DNA of 22,414 nt from a virus. The notes below the pieces were generated by a model. That model searched no databases. It was not told where the DNA came from and saw only the letters and a program-made list of their open reading frames with translations. The stretch lies in the IMG/VR virus record IMGVR_UViG_3300042868_008327, positions 1 to 22,414 of that record; one strand, written 5' to 3'. Each line of letters starts with the position of its first letter. The first letter of the stretch is position 1. Positions 7,721 to 16,212 of this stretch are shown piece by piece. Position numbers and translations under genes: made by a program.

Positions 7721-10700
7721 CGAATTTAATACTAACGATGATATCTTTGTTGATTTTGATTACCAAAATATTGTTTTAGTTGACCCAAACAAAACAGTAC
7801 GATTAGACGGTACAGTACAAGAAAGACAAATACACCATGAAAACTTGGTTATGTATGCTAACTTGGAAGCTAAAATGTTGCCAAGAACTAAGCTAGCCGT
7901 TGGACAATCTTTGTTAGACCCAATCCAAACTACACCAATTGCTTCAATAAATTTCCTAAGACCTGGTGGTAAAACAACATTAACAAACAGTTATATTGAT
8001 GAAATAACGGGTTTAAATTCTATTAGCGGTAAAGGTACAAATCAACCTGGTAAAAACATTAGAAGTGAAAGTAAACCTGATGATTTTTATATAACTCAAA
8101 ATACTTTAAATAGACAAGATACAGGACTTTTAGGTATTGAGTCTATCCGTGTTAAAAACACAAGAAGTATGACACCTACTGTTGAAATTACCCTAATTGA
8201 TACACAAGGTAGAGCGTTATTTGAAAAAGGTGAAAATTCAGAATACGCCAGCTTTTTTAATTTACCATACCCAACATTTTATTTAACACTCAAAGGTTAT
8301 TATGGTAAGGCAATTAGATATCAATTAATTTTAACTAAATTCTCAGCCGCGTTTGAAGGTAATACAGGTAACTATAGAATTTCATTAACTTTTTATTCTT
8401 ACAAATATACAATATTAGCCGAGTCACAAGTAGGTTCTTTATTTGCGACACCATACATGTACCCAACAGATTTTAGACTTAATTCTACGGCACCACAAAG
8501 TGGACAAGTAAACGCCAGTCTGTCTTCTATTGGAAATACATCAACTCAAACTCAAAGTATTAGAACTACCAAAGGTTATCAAACAATTAGAGACGTTTAC
8601 AAAAAATATAAAGCCGAAGGGTTAATCTCACCTGATTTACCTGAGTTATCTTTTCCTGAATTAAGGGCTCGTCTTGAGGCTTTAGAAAAAAATCTACAAA
8701 TTAGTTTTGGACAAGCCGATTTCACACCATTATCTGATGTTGAAACATATTTTAAATTATTGACAAAATTAAGGGATGATATAACAGGTCCTGACGGTTG
8801 GTTCTCAAAATATGTTGACCCAAACAAACAATTTGTACTTAATTCATCATTAGTTGACGGTCAACAAAATGTTATTACGTACATTTACAACGAAAAAACA
8901 ATAAAAGACCCACAACTTAGAACAGATGCCTACAATCAATTAAAAGAACTTATTGTTAGTTATACTACTGATTTAAAAAAGAATAAAACATTAGGTTTAG
9001 GTGGTAATTTTACAGTTGAAAATGTTAAATACGATTCTGAAATTAAAGACATCAATAAAATTAATATTAAAAATTCACCACCAAATTCAATAGACCCCGA
9101 TGTTGTCAGAAAAGTAATAGATTCAAAAGAAATTAATTGGAGAGAAACATTTATTTTAAGAAATAAAAGGGAACCTGTTGGAGGAGAAGAAAATTTATTG
9201 GCAATTCAAGAATCAACATTTTTTATAGCAATTGAATCAACAAATAGTGAAGGTTCACTTGTACTACCGACATACAATTTTGTTTTTGAAGGTAAAAATA
9301 ATTTTTCAGGTATTATAGATACCGTGTTTGGTGAAATTTCACAGAAAAAAGAATTAATTGTTACTAAACTAAGTGAATTTTTATCTAAAAAAATTGAAGG
9401 TGATGATGGTTTAGGGTTTAAACCTACTCTAAGAAATATTATGGCGATGATATTTGCTTCAGTTGAGGCGTTTTATCGTTTAATGGATGATGTTCACTCA
9501 CAAGCTTGGGCTCAACGATTAAACCCAATTAGAAAAAGAGCGGTGTATGATGATACTAAAACATCTGTTAGTTCTGACAGTAAAGATTTAGTACAAAGAA
9601 CGTCTAACAATGGATTGGCAGGAATACCCGTTTACCCATGGCCTCAATATTTTGTTGAAACTAATTCAGAAAATGGTGAACAATTTGAGTTAAGATACCC
9701 TGGTGACCCAAAAGAAATATCTAGAACAAGAGCTAATAATTTTGAAGTTTGGCCTGAGGTACAATTTGTTGAAGAATATATTAGAGGTTTAGCTCAAAGA
9801 GCTAATATTGAAACAGGTCCATCAGGTAGTCAAAACGAACAAAGAACAATTAAAAGATTATCGGTAAACTCAGTTGATTTCCCGATGACAAATGTGCCAT
9901 ATAGTGATTATGATAGTGTAAAATATTTGTATGAAATATATGAAAGAATTTTAATATCTGCGTATTATGATAGAATATTAAAAACAAATTCTAAACAATT
10001 TTCAGTATTAAATACAATATCAGATATTGAAACAACAAACATACTTGAATCATTAAACACAACTAGTCCATTTTTAGTTAATTTTTTAAAAAATACTGTA
10101 TTAAACAGTGCGTCATATTTAACCATATTAAGACAAACATCTAATGATGGTACAGGACCAAGTTGGCAGGAATTTATTAGAGGTATTTTTACATCATCTT
10201 ATTTAAGAGGAATTACCAACCAAGATTTTTCAATATTAGATAACTCTTTAATACAACCACAGTCAATATCAACATCTTTAAAGGTTGACAGTCTTACAAA
10301 ATTAGAAGAGTATGTTAAATCAACACAATCAAGTGAAAATGATGTTACAGATTTATATCCGTTTATTAGTGAAACGTGGTCTCAAAATAATTTAGCTAAT
10401 TATGTAAGTTCTGCCGATAGATATGAAACAACAAAAAGTTTATTCGTTAACACTGAAAAAAGATTTATAACAAATTACCAAAGTCCTGAAAGTCAAAATG
10501 ATAATAGACCTTTTATAAACGGTTCTTTTTTATCTGCAGGACTAAGTGAAACTCAAACAACTAGTTTAACTAATCAACAGTTTGGTGATTTTTATAGACA
10601 AAGAAGGGAAAATTTCGGATTAAATTATTTTATAACAGAAGGACCTGTTAATTATGTTAATGCTGAATTTGATTCAGTGTCAAATCTACAAACAACATCA

Positions 10701-13700
10701 ATGTTGAATACACCAATTTTTATGAACGCATTTCATGAAGGTGTTCAGTTAGATAGAAATAATGGTGACCAATATCCATATGTTAAGGCGTCTTATTTAT
10801 TGTTAAACTCATTACCATTATCAACACTAAGAGAAAAATATAAAACAATTACATCACCAAAATCCGATATCGCCGAACAAGATTTAGATTATATATTTGC
10901 TTCTTTAACTAAATTTGGTGGGGTACATAAATTACCATACGCTTGGATATTAAAGTATGGTTCAATTTGGCACAGATATAAAAAGTATATTCAGACTGGT
11001 GTAGATTTGTTAGATTCAGTTTGGACTAATCTACCTGCAAACAATTATTATAACCCAACAAACGGTTTATCAAATCAATATACCTTTACATCAAAAACAA
11101 ATACAGAGTACAGTGTATATGGTCAAATTAATGTATCAAATACTAATGGTTCACAAACTGTTATGAATATGGGTTTTTATCCTGTATTAATTAATGACAC
11201 CTATTTCTTTGTTACAGGTCAAGACTTGTTAACATCATATGATAGTTCTAATATACAATCCGCAATTGATGACGGTTTAGTTATTGGTACAATACCAAAT
11301 GCGTCAATCCAACAAGATGTTTTATTTGATACCAAAAATCCTACTCGCACATTAAATTACAATAGTTGGTTTACAACTTTTAATACGGGTAATTCGCCTA
11401 AATTTAAAGAATCCTTAAACCAAAAAACCTTAGTACTCCCAAGTTTTGGAACTGAGTATAACCAAGTAAAACAAGAGTGTTTTATTGGTAATACATTACA
11501 ACTTGAAGTTTCAGGAAACACTTCATTATATAATGGTTCTGCAAGAATGTTTTGGTCGGCACCAAACTACGGTTATTTTGAACTATCAAGTGTTACAAAA
11601 CCTAATTACAATGAATACTTTAAAGAGGTTTATAGTAATAACAACGCTCAAGAACCATTTAAGTTTGGACAAACATATTCAAAAATTGAGGATATGTTTG
11701 GAGTGTTTAAAACAGAAATATTAGATGCATTTGAAAATGAATTTTTAAACTTTTCAAAATCATTTAATGATATTAGTTCTGAAAACATTACTGATAATAC
11801 TTTTGTTAATAGAAATTTTCAATCTTTACTAACTAATGCACTTACAATAAATCAAGTTGATGGTAGTGAAAACGGTGATAACTACACAAAAGATGTTAGT
11901 GAAAAACAAATGAACAATTTGACAACAATATTGAAACAATTTATCAATTATGATGTTGTCTTTAGATTTGGTAACCCGAGTAATTTTAACAGAAAATTAT
12001 TTGTTACATTTACAACTGATGCTCAATATAACATATATGACAAATATGTGTGGGAACCTTATATACAAAATACATTACCAACAAGTGGTGGAACCATAAC
12101 ACAAAATCAATCTGAGTTAATAAATCCTGATGCATGGAAAACAATGTATACCTATGTTGGATTTGCAAGTCAAAGTGGTTTAACCTATTCAAATAGTGGT
12201 AGTTATTATACCGACTTTTTTGTTGATGCAAATATGGAATTCACAAGTGTAAATATTATTACATTTGCACCAATTATAAAAATGTATGGAACTCAAAAAT
12301 TATTGAATAATGGTAATTATACTTTTGGTGATTTTAAAACAAGTGTTAACGAATACTACACTCAAAATGAAACATCTTTAAATGAAGTTCTTAATTTGGT
12401 CACATCAAATCTTAATAAAAGATTACAATCATATACTGTAGTTGCAGACAAACCAATATTATCCGCAATTGATGGAGCTCAACCAAAAATAGAATTATAC
12501 GAAGCCTTCAAATCATTTAATGACAAATGGATAGCCGGTGGGGAATTTAGAGATAGAACATTGTTCCAAGATGTCTTGTTTTTAGATAGAGCTAATAGAG
12601 ATATTGGTGATAGAGTCTATGTTGATGTTTTTAAATTAAAAGATTTCTTCTCAGGTTCAACATCAATGGATACAAGAATTATTGATTTTGTTAGTAGAAT
12701 TATTGCCGATAATAAATTTATAATGATGCCTCTTCCAGCCTACATGAATTTTTGGGGGGTTGGAGATGTTAAACAAGGTGTCCCACCAAATGCTGAAAAA
12801 TCGTCTGAATTGGCAAATTCTTTATTTGGAACATTTTTAGATGTTGACTATAGAGATTCACAACCAAAATTGGTTTGTTTTTATGCTGGTAAACCAAGTG
12901 AACATTTGGATATGAGAGAAAATGCTGACTATAGATGGAGAACAGATGCTTTTGATTTAACCAGAATATCCGACATGCCATTGGTTGATAAATTACAAAA
13001 CAAAACAGATTGGGCCCAATCCAATAAAGTTGTTGGATTTAATGTTGATTTCGGAACAAGAAATCAGGGAATGTTTTATAGTATACAGTTAGACCAAAAC
13101 ACCGCAGCGGCAACAACAGAAGCTAATATGGTGGTTACAAATATGGCCAATAGAGCTGGTGGTAGACCAACAACTAATCAAAACGTATCATTATATAATT
13201 TATATAAAAACCGAAGTTATGAGTGTAGAGTTGAGTCCATGGGTAATATGATGATTCAACCAACAATGTACTTTAACTTAAGATATGTTCCTATGTTTAG
13301 AGGACCATATATGATTCAATCGGTAGAACACAGTATTGATGGTGGTCAGTTTAGAACTTTTTTCACAGGTGTTAGGATGCCTGTATATTCATTACCGTTA
13401 ATAGAGCAACAATTAATATCTATTAACCAAAACTTATTAACTGAATTAGTTCAGAGTGTTAGACGAACTAAAGAAACCGAATCAACTGGTGCACAACCAG
13501 CTGTTAACACTATTACTATTGGTAACTCAATTCTAACTAATGTTAAATACACACCAGGGTTCCAATCTGAATGTTTTGCGGACATACAAAACGCTAATAT
13601 AAATTATCAAAGATTTACGGGTATTGAAAATACACAACAGAGTATTACGTTTAGTGATTTGTGTTCTTTAATTGGACAAAATGCTGAAACAAATCCGTTA

Positions 13701-14186
13701 AGAGCGATAATATTCTTTATAGCTTACATAAATGGCCATGATGATAATAAGGTTTATAGTTTTAATAATGATTTAGGTGGTACCCCTTTAGGTGGATTAC
13801 CATTCCCACAAATATCATATGGAGGTAGGGATGTATACTTTAAAAAAGAATATGCTTGTAAATCAAATCAAAATGGTACCGCGTTACCATATGCTATTTT
13901 TGAATCATACGAAAATTCAATAAAGTTCATTAGAGATTATTTTTCACCAAATGGTAGTACTAATACAGGTATTTTATTTAGTGACCCTGATTACACTTGG
14001 AACACTAAAGAAAAGTATATTGGTGCCATGGTTGATATCTATCTTAGATATTGGCCACAAGGAAGAACAAAAGAAGAAGTTGAAAGATGGTTAAAAACTA
14101 ATAAGACATCAGTTGAAAAAATAATAAAATACGCCGAAAGAGCAATTGAAATTTCAATACAAAATAAACTAATTAACATATCTTAA
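7710..14186 (+). CDS. Giant baseplate hub-like protein, 2158 residues
   Basis: This is the largest gene in the window. N-terminal residues 100-250 contain GLLGIESIRVKNTRSMTPTV, then ALFEKGENSEYASFFNLPYP and LTLKGYYGKAIRYQL, a pattern found in hub/tail proteins of distant T4-like phages. About 635-710 hold GIPVYPWPQYFVE and EVWPEVQFVEEYIRGLAQRA. About 1770-1892 resemble a gp27/gpD-type hub barrel: YECRVESMGNMMIQPTMYF, PMFRGPYMIQSVEHS and FRTFFTGVRMP. The rest, about 720-1770, is Asn/Thr/Ser-rich and unrecognised. About 1963-2150 form a separate C-terminal domain with SFNNDLGG, YFKKEYACK and PYAIFESYENSIKFI, faintly like a cell-wall hydrolase of the glucosaminidase type. T4 gp27 has only about 390 residues, so this is probably a fusion or expansion. 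The ATG overlaps the gp53-like stop. Hub role is inferred; the C-terminal activity is speculative. Confidence 0.7.
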   Translation: MAGNEFNTNDDIFVDFDYQNIVLVDPNKTVRLDGTVQERQIHHENLVMYANLEAKMLPRTKLAVGQSLLDPIQTTPIASINFLRPGGKTTLTNSYIDEITGLNSISGKGTNQPGKNIRSESKPDDFYITQNTLNRQDTGLLGIESIRVKNTRSMTPTVEITLIDTQGRALFEKGENSEYASFFNLPYPTFYLTLKGYYGKAIRYQLILTKFSAAFEGNTGNYRISLTFYSYKYTILAESQVGSLFATPYMYPTDFRLNSTAPQSGQVNASLSSIGNTSTQTQSIRTTKGYQTIRDVYKKYKAEGLISPDLPELSFPELRARLEALEKNLQISFGQADFTPLSDVETYFKLLTKLRDDITGPDGWFSKYVDPNKQFVLNSSLVDGQQNVITYIYNEKTIKDPQLRTDAYNQLKELIVSYTTDLKKNKTLGLGGNFTVENVKYDSEIKDINKINIKNSPPNSIDPDVVRKVIDSKEINWRETFILRNKREPVGGEENLLAIQESTFFIAIESTNSEGSLVLPTYNFVFEGKNNFSGIIDTVFGEISQKKELIVTKLSEFLSKKIEGDDGLGFKPTLRNIMAMIFASVEAFYRLMDDVHSQAWAQRLNPIRKRAVYDDTKTSVSSDSKDLVQRTSNNGLAGIPVYPWPQYFVETNSENGEQFELRYPGDPKEISRTRANNFEVWPEVQFVEEYIRGLAQRANIETGPSGSQNEQRTIKRLSVNSVDFPMTNVPYSDYDSVKYLYEIYERILISAYYDRILKTNSKQFSVLNTISDIETTNILESLNTTSPFLVNFLKNTVLNSASYLTILRQTSNDGTGPSWQEFIRGIFTSSYLRGITNQDFSILDNSLIQPQSISTSLKVDSLTKLEEYVKSTQSSENDVTDLYPFISETWSQNNLANYVSSADRYETTKSLFVNTEKRFITNYQSPESQNDNRPFINGSFLSAGLSETQTTSLTNQQFGDFYRQRRENFGLNYFITEGPVNYVNAEFDSVSNLQTTSMLNTPIFMNAFHEGVQLDRNNGDQYPYVKASYLLLNSLPLSTLREKYKTITSPKSDIAEQDLDYIFASLTKFGGVHKLPYAWILKYGSIWHRYKKYIQTGVDLLDSVWTNLPANNYYNPTNGLSNQYTFTSKTNTEYSVYGQINVSNTNGSQTVMNMGFYPVLINDTYFFVTGQDLLTSYDSSNIQSAIDDGLVIGTIPNASIQQDVLFDTKNPTRTLNYNSWFTTFNTGNSPKFKESLNQKTLVLPSFGTEYNQVKQECFIGNTLQLEVSGNTSLYNGSARMFWSAPNYGYFELSSVTKPNYNEYFKEVYSNNNAQEPFKFGQTYSKIEDMFGVFKTEILDAFENEFLNFSKSFNDISSENITDNTFVNRNFQSLLTNALTINQVDGSENGDNYTKDVSEKQMNNLTTILKQFINYDVVFRFGNPSNFNRKLFVTFTTDAQYNIYDKYVWEPYIQNTLPTSGGTITQNQSELINPDAWKTMYTYVGFASQSGLTYSNSGSYYTDFFVDANMEFTSVNIITFAPIIKMYGTQKLLNNGNYTFGDFKTSVNEYYTQNETSLNEVLNLVTSNLNKRLQSYTVVADKPILSAIDGAQPKIELYEAFKSFNDKWIAGGEFRDRTLFQDVLFLDRANRDIGDRVYVDVFKLKDFFSGSTSMDTRIIDFVSRIIADNKFIMMPLPAYMNFWGVGDVKQGVPPNAEKSSELANSLFGTFLDVDYRDSQPKLVCFYAGKPSEHLDMRENADYRWRTDAFDLTRISDMPLVDKLQNKTDWAQSNKVVGFNVDFGTRNQGMFYSIQLDQNTAAATTEANMVVTNMANRAGGRPTTNQNVSLYNLYKNRSYECRVESMGNMMIQPTMYFNLRYVPMFRGPYMIQSVEHSIDGGQFRTFFTGVRMPVYSLPLIEQQLISINQNLLTELVQSVRRTKETESTGAQPAVNTITIGNSILTNVKYTPGFQSECFADIQNANINYQRFTGIENTQQSITFSDLCSLIGQNAETNPLRAIIFFIAYINGHDDNKVYSFNNDLGGTPLGGLPFPQISYGGRDVYFKKEYACKSNQNGTALPYAIFESYENSIKFIRDYFSPNGSTNTGILFSDPDYTWNTKEKYIGAMVDIYLRYWPQGRTKEEVERWLKTNKTSVEKIIKYAERAIEISIQNKLINIS

Positions 14187-14206
14187 TAACTTGCTATAGT
14201 TAAAGA

Positions 14207-14214
14207 TATTTATA
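14207..14214 (+). promoter_or_regulatory. TATTTATA element upstream of the 74-residue gene
   Basis: TATTTATA occurs 13 bases before the ATG at 14228, in the 41-base gap after the hub gene. This is the third exact copy of the octamer at a similar distance from a late-region start. The flanking AGAATAA seen in the first two copies is absent here. Confidence 0.35.
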
Positions 14215-14227
14215 TAAAAAACAAATT

Positions 14228-14452
14228 ATGGATATTAAAACACATTTAGACAATTATCTTGGTAAAAACTCAAGATATAGTGAAAAAAATACCGGTAATG
14301 GTTATACTGAAGTATGTGATTTAAGCACTGGTGATTGTTATACCGTTAGAGATAGAGACGGATTGATTGAGAGAGTTGACAACACACTTAAAACAAATAA
14401 ACGTGTTCAAGTTGAAACACCACACGGTGTTAAACAACTTTTAAATGGATAA
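14228..14452 (+). CDS. Small hypothetical protein, 74 residues
   Basis: I do not recognise this protein. It is soluble and charged, with an N-terminal helix (DIKTHLDNYLGK), a middle strand region GYTEVCDLSTGDCYTVRDRDG, and a basic C-terminus with VETPHGVKQLLNG. Two cysteines lie six residues apart (EVC…GDC), too few for a classical zinc site. No signal peptide or membrane segment is seen. It follows the hub gene after 41 bases holding a TATTTATA element, and the next ATG begins two bases after its TAA, so the two small genes are probably cotranslated. Codon use with open length, spacing and an A-rich upstream region support it being real. Confidence 0.6.
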   Translation: MDIKTHLDNYLGKNSRYSEKNTGNGYTEVCDLSTGDCYTVRDRDGLIERVDNTLKTNKRVQVETPHGVKQLLNG

Positions 14453-14454
14453 AA

Positions 14455-15138
14455 ATGAGTATAGATTCTAAAATAATTCAAGAAATTAAAAGATATAATT
14501 CTATTAATAATTATATTTTTGAACAAGACGCGGCAGCCGTTGACCCTTTAGCTGCACCTGCAGACCCAACAGCCGCTGACCCGTTAGCAGCACCTGCAGA
14601 CCCTACAGCAGGAGCTGCGGCCGACCCAACATTAGGAGCTACCGCAACACCAACTCCTGAAGTAATTGATACCGCAACAGATACTGAGGTAGAAAAAATT
14701 GGTGATGATGGTGCAAGTGAAGAAAGTTCAGAAGGTGAAGAATTAGATATTACTGACTTAGTTAATTCTCAAAAAAAGGTAGAATCTAAACAAGAAGAAT
14801 ATTTTGACATGATGTTCAAACAAATTGAAGATATGCAAAGTAAATTAAATTCAATGGACCAAGTTTTTGAAAAATTAAATTCAATGGAAGAAAAGATTGA
14901 AAAGTATAGACCAAAAACACCACAAGAAAAATTAGAATTGAGAAGTTTAGATAGTGGACCATTCCACCAAAAACTTTCTGATTTTTTCCAAGACAAACAA
15001 GATGATATGGAAAAGGCGGGTAAGAATGAATATGTATTAACCTCAGATGAAGTTGAACAAATAGTACCATCAGACATTAAAAAGTCTTTTGATAATTATG
15101 GTGTAGAACCAACACAAACATCTTTCAAAATGGGTTAA
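14455..15138 (+). CDS. Hypothetical acidic protein with DPLAAPADPTA repeats and coiled coil
   Basis: This 227-residue protein is not assigned to a family. Residues 1-25 form a basic/hydrophobic helix ending in NNYIFEQ. Residues about 26-75 are an Asp/Pro/Ala/Thr linker with two 12-residue copies of DPLAAPADPTA(A/G) and further partial copies. About 78-102 are very acidic (Glu, Ser, Asp). About 104-150 have heptad-like spacing of hydrophobic residues (QIEDMQSKLNSMDQVFEKL), a probable coiled coil. The C-terminal 60 residues are a mixed domain (HQKLSDFFQDK…EYVLTSDEVEQIVP). The layout, a helix, flexible linker, coiled coil and small domain, would suit a virion decoration, scaffold or adaptor protein, but that is inference. 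It is the last gene before a strong terminator, at the boundary between tail and replication genes. Confidence 0.65.
   Translation: MSIDSKIIQEIKRYNSINNYIFEQDAAAVDPLAAPADPTAADPLAAPADPTAGAAADPTLGATATPTPEVIDTATDTEVEKIGDDGASEESSEGEELDITDLVNSQKKVESKQEEYFDMMFKQIEDMQSKLNSMDQVFEKLNSMEEKIEKYRPKTPQEKLELRSLDSGPFHQKLSDFFQDKQDDMEKAGKNEYVLTSDEVEQIVPSDIKKSFDNYGVEPTQTSFKMG
14542..14613 (+). repeat. Two tandem 36-bp coding repeats
   Basis: Bases 14542-14577 and 14578-14613 each encode DPLAAPADPTA plus Ala or Gly. The copies differ at third positions of four codons (all synonymous) and in the last codon (GCT versus GGA). A weaker partial copy follows (AAADPT). The stretch is GC-rich compared with its AT-rich surroundings. 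Confidence 0.8.
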
Positions 15139-15184
15139 TTTTAATAAAACCAGATTGATTTTTTAAAATTTTCAACTATATTAT

Positions 15185-15209
15185 AAGGGTCACATTCTGA
15201 CCCTTTTTT
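15185..15209 (+). terminator. Intrinsic terminator after the tail/late block
   Basis: AAGGGTCA (15185-15192) and TGACCCTT (15198-15205) form a perfect 8-bp stem with a 5-base loop, running into TTTTTT and then ATTTT. It lies 46 bases after the stop of the coiled-coil protein and ends transcription from the late block before the ssDNA-binding protein gene. Confidence 0.88.
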
Positions 15210-15232
15210 ATTTTATAGACTTGGTAACTGAT

Positions 15233-15261
15233 TTGACGATACAGATAAATTAACCTATAAT
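15233..15261 (+). promoter_or_regulatory. Near-consensus sigma70-type promoter for the gp32-like gene
   Basis: TTGACG (15233-15238) and TATAAT (15256-15261) are separated by exactly 17 bases. A start site about 7 bases downstream would give a 5' leader near 20 bases before the ATG at 15289. The element sits between an upstream terminator and the gene, as expected for an independent unit. It matches the E. coli-type consensus rather than the Bacteroidota TTG/TAnnTTTG pattern. Confidence 0.7.
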
Positions 15262-15288
15262 TAAGAATTAACTTAAACTTTTAAAATT

Positions 15289-16131
15289 ATGATGAGCTCA
15301 CTTGACGCAGTACTGGCACAGTACGAAAAAAACACACAATCATTTGGTGACACAAACAGAATGTCCCAAGAAGAAAGAATGAAAAAGTATTTTGCTTGTA
15401 TTCTCCCACAAGGACAATCACAAGGACAACGCAGAGTACGTATCCTTCCTAGTAAGGATGGTTCCTCACCTTTTAAAGAGGTTTGGTACCATGAACTACA
15501 AGTTGGTGGTAAATGGCAAAAATTTTACGACCCAGGTAAAAACGATAATGAACGTTCACCATTGAATGAAGTTCATGAAGAATTGATGGCTACAGGTAAA
15601 GAGTCAGACAAAGAATTGGCTAAACAATATAAATCTCGTAAATTCTATATTGTAAAGGTTGTTGACCGTGACGCTGAAGAAGAAGGTGTAAAATTCTGGC
15701 GTTTTAAACACAACTACAAGAATGAAGGTATTCTTGACAAAATTATTCCAATTTGGAGACAAAAGGGTGACATCACTGATTCAGATAAAGGTCGTGATTT
15801 AGTTATTCAGTTGGTTAAATCTAAAACTCCTGGAGGAAAAGATTACACAACTATTCAAACCATTATGCACGATGACCCAACAAAACTCCATGAAGATGAG
15901 AAGGTTATGAAAGAGTGGTTGATGGATGAGTTAACTTGGAATGATGTTTATTCTAAAAAACCCGTAGAATATTTGGAAGCAATTGCTCGTGGAGAAGAAC
16001 CACGTTGGGATAGTGAAACAGGTAAATATCTTTACGGTGATAGCGCAATCATGTCAATGGGTGGTGGTAAATTACAAACACCAATGGACCCACAAATGAA
16101 TGCTGAAGTTGACGAAGATTTACCATTCTAA
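15289..16131 (+). CDS. 32: Single-stranded DNA-binding protein, gp32-like
   Basis: This 280-residue protein coats single-stranded DNA during replication, recombination and repair. It matches the T4 gp32 family in layout: an N-terminal helix (SLDAVLAQYEKN), a core with RVRILPSKDGSSPFKEVWYHE, KFYIVKVVDRDAEEEGVKFWRFKHNY and DLVIQLVKSK, and an acidic C-terminal tail. T4 gp32 has 301 residues and one zinc held by His and three Cys. Only one cysteine (C37) is visible here, so the zinc subdomain is lost. The last residues, EVDEDLPF, resemble the DDxPF tip by which bacterial SSB recruits partner enzymes. ATG at 15289 is followed by a second ATG at 15292; either could be used. The gene is a single unit between a strong promoter and two strong terminators, fitting high expression. 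CGT is common among its arginine codons, unlike the tail genes. Confidence 0.85.
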   Translation: MMSSLDAVLAQYEKNTQSFGDTNRMSQEERMKKYFACILPQGQSQGQRRVRILPSKDGSSPFKEVWYHELQVGGKWQKFYDPGKNDNERSPLNEVHEELMATGKESDKELAKQYKSRKFYIVKVVDRDAEEEGVKFWRFKHNYKNEGILDKIIPIWRQKGDITDSDKGRDLVIQLVKSKTPGGKDYTTIQTIMHDDPTKLHEDEKVMKEWLMDELTWNDVYSKKPVEYLEAIARGEEPRWDSETGKYLYGDSAIMSMGGGKLQTPMDPQMNAEVDEDLPF

Positions 16132-16139
16132 TTAAACTG

Positions 16140-16179
16140 AGCTTGGACACTTACTTAAACATAGTGTCCAAGCTTTTTT
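16140..16179 (+). terminator. Strong intrinsic terminator after the gp32-like gene
   Basis: AGCTTGGACACT (16140-16151) pairs perfectly with AGTGTCCAAGCT (16163-16174) to form a 12-bp stem with an 11-base loop, followed by a run of T, an A and another T run. It begins 8 bases after the stop codon. It would isolate the gp32-like unit from uvsX, which starts 33 bases further on. Confidence 0.92.
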
Positions 16180-16212
16180 ATTTTTTATAAAAAAACAATA
16201 CACACATAGACA

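Noticed and set aside
14187-14227. Possible tRNA or other RNA gene in gaps between genes
   Set aside because: All gaps are short (the longest is about 150 bases, filled by a terminator and promoter) and none shows a cloverleaf or known RNA motif.
14542-14613. The tandem repeats as a CRISPR array or replication iterons
   Set aside because: Only two directly abutting 36-bp copies occur, they are coding, and differences are mostly synonymous.
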